NCBI RefSeq assembly: GCF_030270585.1
Contig: NZ_BSYI01000004.1
Coordinates: 1-64,000, forward strand
DNA from: Paralimibaculum aggregatum
GTDB lineage: Bacteria; Pseudomonadota; Alphaproteobacteria; Rhodobacterales; Rhodobacteraceae
Reading direction: 5' to 3'
Length of the DNA stretch: 64,000 nucleotides
Every line of letters begins with the position of its first letter. The stretch's first letter is position 1. The notes under the pieces were generated by a model. The model worked only from the letters and a program-made list of their open reading frames with translations. It was not told the DNA's origin and ran no database searches. This document shows positions 9,201 through 16,808 of this stretch, piece after piece. A program made the translations under genes and the position numbers.

Positions 9201-9524
9201 CTCACCACCCTCAACGAGCGGATCGAGTATCTCTTCGATCGCGAACACCAGATCGGCCATGCCTATTTCACCGGATGCACGACCCGCGCCGATGTGGATG
9301 ACGTGATGCGGCACAAGATCATCCCGCTTCTGGCGGAGTATTTCTACGAAGACTGGTCAAAGGTCGCCGCGGTGCTCGGCGATGGCGACGGCACCAACGG
9401 CGCGCGCTTCCTCGAATCCAGACGGTTGGTGGCGCCGGCCGGCCTGGCCGATGATGATCTGGGCGGAGAGAAACGGCGCTGGAGCGTGAAGGCCAGCTTC
9501 GATTTCTCGGATTTCGCAGCCTGA
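6294..9524 (+). CDS. mcrB: McrB-like AAA+ GTPase of a modification-dependent restriction system
   Basis: The protein has 1076 residues. ATG 6294 directly follows the TGA of the preceding gene, with GGAGG just upstream, so translation is probably coupled. About 565 residues of N-terminal sequence carry no domain I recognise; in this family the N-terminus reads the DNA target. The AAA+ motor has Walker A GPPGTGKT near residue 570, Walker B VLIIDEINRA near 860 and the McrB signature MNTADRSIALLD near 916, where NTAD resembles the GTP-binding NKxD motif. A 150-residue insert between Walker A and B (about 690-845, with DYVVISDGRDRFRAFGRV) looks EVE-like. McrB forms GTP-driven hexamers that activate McrC. 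Confidence 0.9.
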   Translation: MWERFEARLDENERDQPLPLRRVLFDVLRGSGLRPGGGVTKKMVSFEFGAGERLLWEIQNPSNIFLHVSWRDRVEANGLASEPRPYQSGMKDGGRHSALSRGWSFGDADCIVVRVDSAEALRRLLGVLLKSDDALVLDPAAIKRWIERLRHFFPGLDRFDRPDPHFDEAERNYKLATASELKAAIARSGSDQDLADAVNTALASSNLVQWRAYWPISPKGDADREKLWPALRGFVDAALGAADGHALALEAFVNAWMAAVPNGKPDPARQIGEFLLMHLAPDEGIYIRHSVRQDLWLEAVGVRFPDHASMADTYRDEWRFMEAARSAFVAQGLAPRDMIDVQSALWIVHNYKDEEVAAVSREAIEAAMDAYDSYRQSGEHAAIFDAFGDPRDYWVRSTRERPDRVYPSKPIVGYLRGRTHLNGGWGQKSDAAAQLHNAGYIIVDADGAPVAPPERYEHLIAGADRVRLCARNYFIEPARENGEAEAAIHAGNLGHDLGMHDRPSVICSVLGSEEFQNFAQVSPPTHTLPYPSSSTVFTYRLGLAKGHEPMSVEPATAMPAATNLILYGPPGTGKTYATAWEAVRLCLGGAAAEPLRDDRDALMTEYRRLAGEGRIEFVTFHQSFSYEDFVEGLRPTTASEQEADDEGAGASGGFRLKPHAGVFKIISERARLDTGNAPAKRLDRSRPIYKVALGQRGIHESRIREGLDGGLIHFGWGGDIDWSDERFDDFDEIRKTWNEQKDPDATGKDSNIEMTFAFRSGLQVGDYVVISDGRDRFRAFGRVSGEYYFDADADFHPHRRSVEWIWRDDNGAERAPFYSRNFRRHSVYCLDPEGIDWDALESVVIDPDAERPVANARPHVLIIDEINRANISKVFGELITLLEVDKRLGCENEVRVRLPYSGANFGVPANLHIIGTMNTADRSIALLDTALRRRFTFRELMPDTDELRRALAARQLDAANLDGIDLCKLLTTLNERIEYLFDREHQIGHAYFTGCTTRADVDDVMRHKIIPLLAEYFYEDWSKVAAVLGDGDGTNGARFLESRRLVAPAGLADDDLGGEKRRWSVKASFDFSDFAA

Positions 9525-10855
9525 TGCCCGCCTACACGGTTCGGGAATGGGACAAGCTCGCCTACGGCGAGGCCGAGGGTCAGATCGCGGCTCACCATGC
9601 CGATCGGCTGGCGGGGCTGGCGGCCCGCTCGGCCTTCGCCGGCCGCGCCGGCCGCAGCGGCAGTGGCGGCAGTGGCGTGCTCGAGCATGGCCGGCATGCG
9701 CTGCGAGCCCGCGGCGTGGTCGGGATCCTGGCGGCGGGCGATGCAAGCCTGGAGATCCTGCCGAAGATCGATGTGGCGCCCGGTGCAACACCCGATCACC
9801 AGAACGCCGCGATCCGGAAACGCCTGGTGCATATGCTGGCCGTCGCGCTCGACCTCAAGATCGACCTCGGCGTCGTCACCGATCTCGCCTGGCAGCGCGA
9901 AACGCTCCTGGAAATCCTGATCCGCATCTTCTGCGAGAAGCTGACCGAAACCCTGCGCAAGGGCATGCCGCGCCGGTATGTCGGCCGCGAGGAAGACCTG
10001 CCGACCCTGCGCGGCCAGCTCGACGTCAACCGCCAGTTCACCCGCCATCCGGTCAACCCTTCGCGCCTCGCCTGCCGTTTCGATCTTCTGTCGGAAGACA
10101 CGCCGCTCAACCGGATCCTGAAGGCGGCAGTGCTGCACCTGTTTCGCCTCTCGCGGCGCGGCGCCAACCAGAAACGCCTGCGCGAGCTGGCCTTTGTCTA
10201 TGCCGACATCGCCGATGTTCCGGTCCCGGCGCTGCGATGGGACGAGGTCGTCATCGACCGCACCAACCGGTCCTGGCGAGAGCTGTTCGCCATGGCGCGT
10301 CTCTTCCTGCATGATCGCTACCAGACAACGACCGGCGGGACGGGCGAGGGAACCGCGATGCTGTTCGAGATGAACGCACTGTTCGAGGAATATGTCGGAC
10401 GGCTGATCGCGCGCGCGGTGGCGGGAACCGGGTATGCTGTCTCGCTGCAGGGTGGGCGCCTGTTCTGCCTCCGCGCGCAGGACAGCGAACGCGGGCTGTT
10501 CCAGACCAGGCCCGACATCCTGATCCGCAGGGGTGGTGCGGTGGTTCATGTCATCGATACCAAGTGGAAGCGGATATCCGCGCGGATCGATGATCCCAAG
10601 CAAGGCGTCTCGCAGGCCGATGTCTATCAGATGATGGCCTATGCGCAGCTCTATCGCGCGCCCCGCCTGACGCTGCTCTATCCCCATCACCCCGGCCTCG
10701 GCGCCAGCGACGATGTTCACGCCCGCCACCGCATCACGGGGCATGGCGCCATCCTCGAGACCGCGAGCATAGACGTGGGGAATGGTGCAGGCATGCTCGA
10801 TCGCATCCGGAGACTGGTTCTTGCCGATGAAGCCATGGCCGGAGCCGCTGGCTGA
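9524..10855 (+). CDS. mcrC: McrC nuclease subunit
   Basis: The 443-residue protein starts in a TGATG overlap with mcrB. The N-terminal half matches the McrC adaptor (LEILPKID, then LRGQLDVNRQF and NRILKAA). The C-terminal PD-(D/E)xK endonuclease shows the expected order of residues: RPDILI near residue 328, VIDTKWK near 343 and QADVYQMMAYA near 365. McrC docks on the McrB ring, stimulates its GTPase and makes the double-strand break. All catalytic residues are present, so the pair looks functional. No intact methyltransferase lies beside it, which fits a modification-dependent (type IV) system. Confidence 0.93.
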   Translation: MPAYTVREWDKLAYGEAEGQIAAHHADRLAGLAARSAFAGRAGRSGSGGSGVLEHGRHALRARGVVGILAAGDASLEILPKIDVAPGATPDHQNAAIRKRLVHMLAVALDLKIDLGVVTDLAWQRETLLEILIRIFCEKLTETLRKGMPRRYVGREEDLPTLRGQLDVNRQFTRHPVNPSRLACRFDLLSEDTPLNRILKAAVLHLFRLSRRGANQKRLRELAFVYADIADVPVPALRWDEVVIDRTNRSWRELFAMARLFLHDRYQTTTGGTGEGTAMLFEMNALFEEYVGRLIARAVAGTGYAVSLQGGRLFCLRAQDSERGLFQTRPDILIRRGGAVVHVIDTKWKRISARIDDPKQGVSQADVYQMMAYAQLYRAPRLTLLYPHHPGLGASDDVHARHRITGHGAILETASIDVGNGAGMLDRIRRLVLADEAMAGAAG

Positions 10856-11109
10856 ACGGGGGCGAAAGCCGCCTTGCGCCGCAAGAGCGGCATGCTGAAG
10901 AGTGGAGGAGGTTGGATATTTGATCCGTTCCTCTTGCCATCATGCCCATGTCGAACCAGTGACGCGATCCTGACGAGAGAGGATTTTTGCGCGTTTTCAG
11001 AATGGTTTGCCGGAACTTGCCGATCTGATATGTGCGCCGCCAGGCCACAGCTCCAGCGCGGTCTGCGCGGCATGTGAATCTGGGGGGCGAGCGGTTCGAG
11101 GTACGGCTC
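10856..11109. other. Gene-free stretch after mcrC
   Basis: Between the mcrC stop codon and the IS3 remnant I see no gene, no clear hairpin terminator and no recognisable repeat. The segment 10900-11030 is richer in A+T than its surroundings. Confidence 0.5.
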
Positions 11110-11420
11110 GCGCCGGGGGCCGGTGAGGGAGGCCAAGCTTGGCGTTGGGAGACACCGGATGTGCCGCGCGCATGCACGATGCGCTGGCGCCTGCGGGAGG
11201 AGCTGCCGCTTTCCCGCAGCGGCCTCCTTGGGGATCGCCCTGCCCCGCTCCGCATCGGCCAGCTGCCGCCAGAGCCCGGGCTCTTCTTCACGAAAACCTT
11301 CAGCTGCGTCGCCCGACTTTCTGCCCGTCGCGCGCCTTGCGGCACCTCTGGCAGGTCGCCCGGGTCGCCCCGAGCCGATGGACGGCCTCGTCCACGTGCA
11401 TGGCCTCTGCCAGCAGGTTC
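11110..11420 (-). pseudogene. Degraded IS3-family (IS407-like) transposase
   Basis: Two minus-strand frames together give a decayed OrfA-type helix-turn-helix and the start of OrfB. The first frame (about 11303-11416) reads AEAMHVDEAVHRLGATRATC then QRCRKARDGQK. After a frameshift, the second (about 11110-11290) reads LWRQLADAERGRAIPKEAAA then GKRQLLPQAPAHR. These correspond to the IS407-group segments ending in LIKEAAKGNF-type and LSPARRR-type sequence. The catalytic DDE part and both ends of the element are not recognisable. It marks the right border of the defence island. Confidence 0.6.
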
Positions 11421-11736
11421 GCCGCCCCACTGATCCCGGGAGAAGGCCGGCCCCACACCCGGGCAACCGCCGGGCGGCGCATCTTCGTGGCGATCGGGAA
11501 TGCGCGCCGACCGGGGGGGCACGCCTGTGCGCCGGGCGGCTGCGGAGCTTCGTCCCGGGCCTGGTGATCCGGGCGCAGGCCCGGCGCGATGCGCCGGGTC
11601 GCGGGGGAATGGTCACATCGGCGGTCAGCGGATCTTCGCCCGTGCCGCGCAGGCGAATGGCGAAGCGGCCGGAGGGGCCGCGGTGCAGCGCCTGCGCCGC
11701 GCGCGGGCGCCGAGCCCGTGCGGGCGGCCGGGGCGC

Positions 11737-12594
11737 TCACAGCGAGGCCCAGAAGGCTTCCGCCGCCGGGCCGAGGTGGCGGCTCTCGTCGCGGATCCGG
11801 CGGAGCTGGCGGCGGGTGAGCGGATCGGCGGGCATCACGAACGCCACCTCCTGCGAGAGGTGCTGCACGGCACTCCGGGGCAGCACCGTGGCGCCGAGGC
11901 CGGCGCGCACGAAGGACAGCAGCGCCGTGGTGTTGCGCGCCTCGAGATTGCAGCCCTCCAGCAGCGGCGGGATGCAGGGGTGATCGACGAGACGGCACAG
12001 CGGGTTGGCGATGATCGGCTCGCGCTCCAGCAGGGTCCAGGACGGCCCGCCGGCCGCCGCCGCGGCGAAGATCGCGCCGTCGCGGTGGCAGAGGATGCCG
12101 AGATCGTCCTCGAAGATCACGTTGCCGTCGGAGGCGTCGCCGGCCGCGTCGGAGACGATGCCGATATCCGCGGCATCGGTCTTGATCCGCCGCCGCACCG
12201 CCGCGCTGTCGACATCGCTGATCTCGAGCCGCACATCGGGGCGGACCAGGCGATAGGCCGCGATGATTCCCGGCAGGATGGTGATGGTGGCCGAGGGCAC
12301 CACGGCGATGCGCACGGTCCCGGCGGTCGAGACGGCGTGCCGGCCGATCGCCGCGAGGCTGTGATCGAAGGCATCCGTCGCGCGGCTGCTCTCCTCGAGC
12401 ACGCGCTGGCCGAGCGGCGTCAGCCGGTTCTTGCGGTCGGTCTCGAACAGCGGCGCGCCGATATGGTCCTCGAGCTGCGCCAGCGTCATCGACACCGCCG
12501 AGGGGGTGCGCCCGAGCCGTTCCGCCGCTGCCGCCAGCGCGCCCTGCTCGGCGACGACGCGGAAGGTGCGCAGCATCTCCAGCTTGATTGCCAT
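11737..12594 (-). CDS. LysR-family transcriptional regulator
   Basis: The protein has 285 residues. An N-terminal winged helix (LRTFRVVAEQGALAAAAERL, then TPSAVSMTLAQLE) is followed by a type 2 periplasmic-binding-protein-like effector domain from about residue 92. ATG 12594 is used; ATG 12576 is also possible. The gene is divergent from the aldehyde dehydrogenase with 93 bp between them, the usual arrangement for a LysR activator of an adjacent catabolic operon. The effector is presumably the transported amine or amino-acid derivative or an intermediate of its breakdown; this is inference from position. Confidence 0.92.
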   Translation of the reverse strand: MAIKLEMLRTFRVVAEQGALAAAAERLGRTPSAVSMTLAQLEDHIGAPLFETDRKNRLTPLGQRVLEESSRATDAFDHSLAAIGRHAVSTAGTVRIAVVPSATITILPGIIAAYRLVRPDVRLEISDVDSAAVRRRIKTDAADIGIVSDAAGDASDGNVIFEDDLGILCHRDGAIFAAAAAGGPSWTLLEREPIIANPLCRLVDHPCIPPLLEGCNLEARNTTALLSFVRAGLGATVLPRSAVQHLSQEVAFVMPADPLTRRQLRRIRDESRHLGPAAEAFWASL

Positions 12595-12604
12595 TTCAGC
12601 ATAC

Positions 12605-12644
12605 CTGAAATTCAGTTCATCTTTTCCAAATTGCCTGAAGTCAG
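12605..12644. promoter_or_regulatory. Candidate LysR operator pair
   Basis: The intergenic region contains CTGAAATTCAG (12605-12615) and CTGAAGTCAG (12635-12644), both dyad-symmetric and about 30 bp apart. The first contains a T-N7-A core like the LysR box. Two similar sites in the gap between a LysR gene and its divergent target operon suggest a binding region. The sites are seen directly; binding by this regulator is inferred. Confidence 0.45.
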
Positions 12645-12687
12645 AGCGATCGTCTAGGTGGGAGGAAAGCCAAGACGAGGATTCATC

Positions 12688-14136
12688 GTGCAACAGACCG
12701 GACTTTTCATCGACGGCCGTTGGCAGGACGGCGCCTCCCGGATCGAGAACCGCAACCCGTCCGACGTCTCGGACCTGATCGGCCTCTACGCGCAGGCCGG
12801 TGCGGACCAGCTCGACGAGGCCCTCGCCGCCGCGCGCCGGGCGCAGCCCGCATGGTGGGCCGCGGGCATCCAGAAGCGCCACGATGTGCTGATGGCCATC
12901 GGCACCGAGATGATGGCCCGCGCCGAGGAGATCGGCCGCCTGGTCGCCCGCGAGGAGGGCAAGCCGCTCGCCGAGGGCAAGGGCGAGGTCTATCGCGCCG
13001 GGCAGTTCTTCACCTATTTCGCCGCCGAGGTGCTGCGCAACCAGGGCGACCTGGCCGAGAGCGTGCGCCCGGGGATCGAGATCGACGTGCGGCGCGAGCC
13101 GGTCGGGGTGGTCGCGATCATCTCGCCGTGGAACTTTCCCGTCGCCACCCCGGCCTGGAAGATCGCCCCGGCGCTGGCCTTCGGCAACGCGGTGGTCTGG
13201 AAGCCGGCCAACGTCACCCCCGCCAGCGCCGCCGCGCTGACCGAGATCATCGCGCGGCAGGACATTCCGGCCGGGCTCTTCAACCTGGTCACCGGCTCGG
13301 GCCGCGAGATCGGGCAGCGGCTGATCGAGAGCGCCGGGGTCGACGCGATCAGCTTCACCGGCTCGGTGCCGGTGGGGCGCGGCATCGCCGCCGCGGCGAT
13401 CCGGAACATGACCCGGGTCCAGCTCGAGATGGGCTCGAAGAACCCGTTCCTGGTGATGGACGACGCCGATCTCGATCTGGCGGTCGCCCATGCCGCCAAC
13501 GCGGCCTTCGGCGGCACCGGGCAGAAATGCACCGCCGCCTCGCGCCTGATCGTGCACGCGGCGGTGCACGACGCCTTCGTCGAGAAGCTCGCGGCGGCGG
13601 CGCAGGCGCTCAGGGTCGGCCATGCGCTGGAAGCCGGCACCCAGATCGGCCCCGTGGTCTCGGCGGACCAGCTCCGGCAGAACCTCGACTACATCGCCAT
13701 CGGCCGCGACGAGGGCGCCGAGCTGGTCTGCGGCGGCACCCGCCTCGAGCGCCCGACCGAGGGCCACTACATGGCCCCCGCCGTCTTCGCCGGCACGCGC
13801 AACGACATGCGCATCAACCGCGAGGAGATGTTTGCGCCGATCACCTGCGTGATCCGCGCGGGCAGCTATGACGAGGCGCTCGCCATCGCCAATGACAGCC
13901 CGTTCGGCCTGACCGGCGGCATCATGACCCGCAGCCTCGCCCGCGCCAGCCATTTCCGCGCCAACATGCGCGCCGGCTGCGTCATGGTGAACCTGCCCAC
14001 GGCCGGCACGGACTACCACGTGCCGTTCGGCGGCCGCGGCGCCTCGTCGTTCGGCCCGCGCGAGCAGGGCCGCTATGCCGCCGAGTTCTACACCACCGTG
14101 AAGACCGCCTATGTCGCGGCGGGGGCGCCGGCATGA
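12688..14136 (+). CDS. NAD(P)-dependent aldehyde dehydrogenase
   Basis: The protein has 482 residues from GTG 12688, chosen for the GAGG about 8 bases upstream and because the family begins with a motif like GLFIDGRW. It has the complete aldehyde dehydrogenase fold: PWNFPVATPAWKIAPAL, the nucleotide-binding FTGSVPVGR, the general base in LEMGSKNP (Glu near 247) and the nucleophile in GTGQKCTAASRL (Cys near 281). It resembles 2-oxoglutarate-semialdehyde dehydrogenases of sugar-acid and hydroxyproline breakdown, but the substrate cannot be fixed from sequence alone. It heads a plus-strand operon and overlaps the next gene by four bases (ATGA). Confidence 0.92.
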   Translation: MQQTGLFIDGRWQDGASRIENRNPSDVSDLIGLYAQAGADQLDEALAAARRAQPAWWAAGIQKRHDVLMAIGTEMMARAEEIGRLVAREEGKPLAEGKGEVYRAGQFFTYFAAEVLRNQGDLAESVRPGIEIDVRREPVGVVAIISPWNFPVATPAWKIAPALAFGNAVVWKPANVTPASAAALTEIIARQDIPAGLFNLVTGSGREIGQRLIESAGVDAISFTGSVPVGRGIAAAAIRNMTRVQLEMGSKNPFLVMDDADLDLAVAHAANAAFGGTGQKCTAASRLIVHAAVHDAFVEKLAAAAQALRVGHALEAGTQIGPVVSADQLRQNLDYIAIGRDEGAELVCGGTRLERPTEGHYMAPAVFAGTRNDMRINREEMFAPITCVIRAGSYDEALAIANDSPFGLTGGIMTRSLARASHFRANMRAGCVMVNLPTAGTDYHVPFGGRGASSFGPREQGRYAAEFYTTVKTAYVAAGAPA

Positions 14137-15146
14137 GCGTGCTGATCGACGGCCTGCAATACGCCAACTGGTCGGAGCGGATCTTCCGGCAGATGCGCGA
14201 GGGCGGCGTGGACGCGGTCCATGTCACCATCACCTATCACGAGACGTTCCGCGAGACGGTGCTCAACATCGAGCGCTGGAACCGCTGGTTCGAGCTGTAT
14301 CCCGAGCTGATCTTCCAGGGCCGCAGCGCGGCCGATGTCCGCCGCGCGCGGGAAACCGGCCGCACGGCGATCTTCTTCGGCTCGCAGAACCCCTCCTGCA
14401 TGGAGGACGATATCGGCCTGGTCGAGATCCTGCACACGCTGGGCCTGCGCTTCATGCAGCTCACCTACAACAACCAGTCGCTGCTGGCCTCGGGCTGCTA
14501 CGAGGCCGAGGATGCCGGCCTCACCCGGATGGGCCGCGAGGTGGTGGCCGAGATGAACCGCGTCGGGCTGGTGGTGGACATGAGCCATTCCGGCGAGCGT
14601 TCGACGCTGGAGGCGATCGAGCACTCGACCCGCCCGATCGCCATCACCCATGCCAACCCCGCGCGCTGGCACGGCGCCCTGCGCAACAAGTCCGACACGG
14701 TGCTGCGCGCGCTCGGCGAGAGCGGCGGGATGCTGGGCTTCTCGGTCTACCCGCATCACCTGAAGGGCGGCAGCGCCTGCAGCCTGCAGGACTATTGCGA
14801 CATGATCGCCCGCACCGCCGAGCTGATGGGCGTGGGCCGGATCGGGATCGGCACCGATCTCTGCCAGGACCAGCCCGACAGCATCGTCGAGTGGATGCGC
14901 GTCGGCCGCTGGACCAAGCGGATCGACTACGGCGAGGGCAGCGCCGCCGCGCCGGGGTTCCCCGCCATGCCCGAATGGTTCGCCGACAACCGGGATTTCG
15001 CCCGCATCGCGGACGGACTGCGCGCCGCCGGCATGGGCAGCGCGGATGTGGACGCGGTCATGGGAGGCAACTGGCTGCGGTTCTTCGAGACGAGTTTCGG
15101 CGCAGTCCGGGAAACGGACACCAGCTCCGCAAGCGCAGCGGAATAA
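14133..15146 (+). CDS. Peptidase M19 (membrane dipeptidase)-like amidohydrolase
   Basis: The 337-residue TIM-barrel protein matches the renal/membrane dipeptidase family through LGLRFMQLTYNNQ, VVDMSHSGERST and PIAITHANPAR, which retain two of the usual histidine ligands. The canonical N-terminal HxD metal pair is missing (the start reads LIDGLQYANW), and the bridging glutamate region reads FFGSQNP. The metal centre must therefore differ from classical dipeptidases. No signal peptide is visible, so the enzyme is cytoplasmic. Its place between a dehydrogenase and a BCCT transporter suggests hydrolysis of an imported cyclic or N-acylated compound. The exact reaction is unknown. Confidence 0.8.
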   Translation: MSVLIDGLQYANWSERIFRQMREGGVDAVHVTITYHETFRETVLNIERWNRWFELYPELIFQGRSAADVRRARETGRTAIFFGSQNPSCMEDDIGLVEILHTLGLRFMQLTYNNQSLLASGCYEAEDAGLTRMGREVVAEMNRVGLVVDMSHSGERSTLEAIEHSTRPIAITHANPARWHGALRNKSDTVLRALGESGGMLGFSVYPHHLKGGSACSLQDYCDMIARTAELMGVGRIGIGTDLCQDQPDSIVEWMRVGRWTKRIDYGEGSAAAPGFPAMPEWFADNRDFARIADGLRAAGMGSADVDAVMGGNWLRFFETSFGAVRETDTSSASAAE

Positions 15147-15186
15147 CGCGCCCCGCGGGAGGGGGCATTGCCCGGGAGGACAATAA

Positions 15187-16737
15187 GTGACTGAGACAAC
15201 CGCCATCGACAAGACCATCCCCGGACCGGGACAGGTGGACAAGCCCCTGTTCGCGATCACCGGAGGCTTCATCGCGCTGTTCTGCGCGCTGGCGCTCATC
15301 GACATCGACCTGCTGTCGCGCCTGGTCGATTGGGGCTTCAACTTCTCCGCCACCTGGTTCGGCCTCTACTGGCAGGCCCTGCTGCTGGCGACCTTCCTGA
15401 TCGGCCTCGTGCTCTGCATCCTGCCGGGCGCCGGCACCCGCATGGGCGCGCTCGAAAGGCCGGAGTTCTCGCTGTTCCAGTGGGGCTCGATGATCATGTG
15501 CACCCTGCTGGCGGGCGGCGGCGTCTTCTGGGCGGCCGGCGAGCCGATCGCGCATTACCTCTCCACCCCGCCGCTGTTCGGCGATCTCGGCGGCGACCCG
15601 GCGGCGCGGGCCCATGCCGCGCTGGCGCAGAGCTACCTGCACTGGGGGTTCCTGGCCTGGGCGATCCTCGGCTCGCTGACCACGGTGATGCTGATGCATT
15701 ACCACTATGACAAGGGCCTGCCGCTGGCGCCGCGCACCCTGCTCTACCCGGTGTTCGGCGAGCGCGCGATCCGCGGCCCGATCGGGCTGATCGCCGATGC
15801 GTCCTGCATCATCGCGGTGGTCGCCGGCACCGTCGGGCCGATCGGCTTTCTCGGCCTCCAGATGTCCTATGGCCTGAACGCGCTCTTCGGCATTCCCGAC
15901 AGCTTCGCCACCCAGACCGTGGTGATCCTGGCGCTGGCCGGGCTCTACACGATCTCGGCGATCTCCGGCCTGTCGCGGGGCATCCAGCTGCTGTCGAGGG
16001 TCAACGTCATCCTCGCCTCCATCCTCCTGGCCTTCATGCTGGTGGCCGGCCCGACCTTCTTCATCTTCGACGGCTTCGCCGGCGGCATGGGGGTCTACCT
16101 GTCCAACTTCCTCGACCTGACGATGTATCGCGGCGAGGCCGGGGCCTTCGGCGAGCCGGGCTGGCTCGGCTGGTGGACGGTGTTCTTCTGGGGCTGGTTC
16201 CTCGGCTACGGGCCGCTGATGGCGATCTTCATCGCCCGGGTCAGCCGGGGCCGGTCGATCCGGTCGATCATCCTGATGCTGTCGATCGTCGCGCCGATCG
16301 TGACCAATTTCTGGTTCACCATCATCGGCGGCACCGGCATCGCGCTGGAACAGGCGGTTCCGGGCGTGATCTCGGGCCCGTTCGAGGGCTTCAACCTGCC
16401 CGCCGGCCTGCTGGCGATCACCCAGGCGCTGCCGCTCGGCTTCCTGCTGTCGCTGCTGTTCCTGGTGCTGACGATGATCTTCGTCGCCACCACCAGCGAC
16501 TCGATGAGCTTCGTGATCGCCACCGCGATGTCCGACGACACCCCCTCGCCGGCGCTGCGCGCCTTCTGGGGGCTGGCGATGGGCGTGATGGCGCTGATCC
16601 TGATCTCGACCGGCGCGGGCGGGATCGGCAAGCTGCAGAGCTTCATCGTGGTGACCGCGGTGCCGGTGTCGCTGGTGCTGCTGCCCTCGCTCTGGGATGC
16701 GCTGCGGATCACGCTGGCGCTGGGCCGCAGGGCCTGA
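15187..16737 (+). CDS. BCCT-family (betaine/carnitine/choline) transporter
   Basis: The 516-residue integral membrane protein has about 12 hydrophobic segments. GTG 15187 is used, with GGGAGG ten bases upstream. The family signature around the eighth helix is present (TVFFWGWFLGYGPLMAIFIA, then RVSRGRSIR), as is the conserved EPIAHY segment. BCCT carriers import quaternary or tertiary amines with sodium or protons. It lacks the long C-terminal osmosensing tail of BetP, which suggests nutrient uptake rather than osmoregulation. It presumably supplies the substrate of the surrounding catabolic enzymes. Confidence 0.93.
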   Translation: MTETTAIDKTIPGPGQVDKPLFAITGGFIALFCALALIDIDLLSRLVDWGFNFSATWFGLYWQALLLATFLIGLVLCILPGAGTRMGALERPEFSLFQWGSMIMCTLLAGGGVFWAAGEPIAHYLSTPPLFGDLGGDPAARAHAALAQSYLHWGFLAWAILGSLTTVMLMHYHYDKGLPLAPRTLLYPVFGERAIRGPIGLIADASCIIAVVAGTVGPIGFLGLQMSYGLNALFGIPDSFATQTVVILALAGLYTISAISGLSRGIQLLSRVNVILASILLAFMLVAGPTFFIFDGFAGGMGVYLSNFLDLTMYRGEAGAFGEPGWLGWWTVFFWGWFLGYGPLMAIFIARVSRGRSIRSIILMLSIVAPIVTNFWFTIIGGTGIALEQAVPGVISGPFEGFNLPAGLLAITQALPLGFLLSLLFLVLTMIFVATTSDSMSFVIATAMSDDTPSPALRAFWGLAMGVMALILISTGAGGIGKLQSFIVVTAVPVSLVLLPSLWDALRITLALGRRA

Positions 16738-16808
16738 TCGACTGCCTGACGGTGCGGGCGGCCGTGCTGCCGCCCGCGATCCCTCATGATCAGAGATCCG
16801 AGGACATC

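Noticed and set aside
11737-14019. 760-residue minus-strand frame as one protein
   Set aside because: Only the part from 12594 down is a LysR protein; the upstream portion is antisense to the aldehyde dehydrogenase gene.
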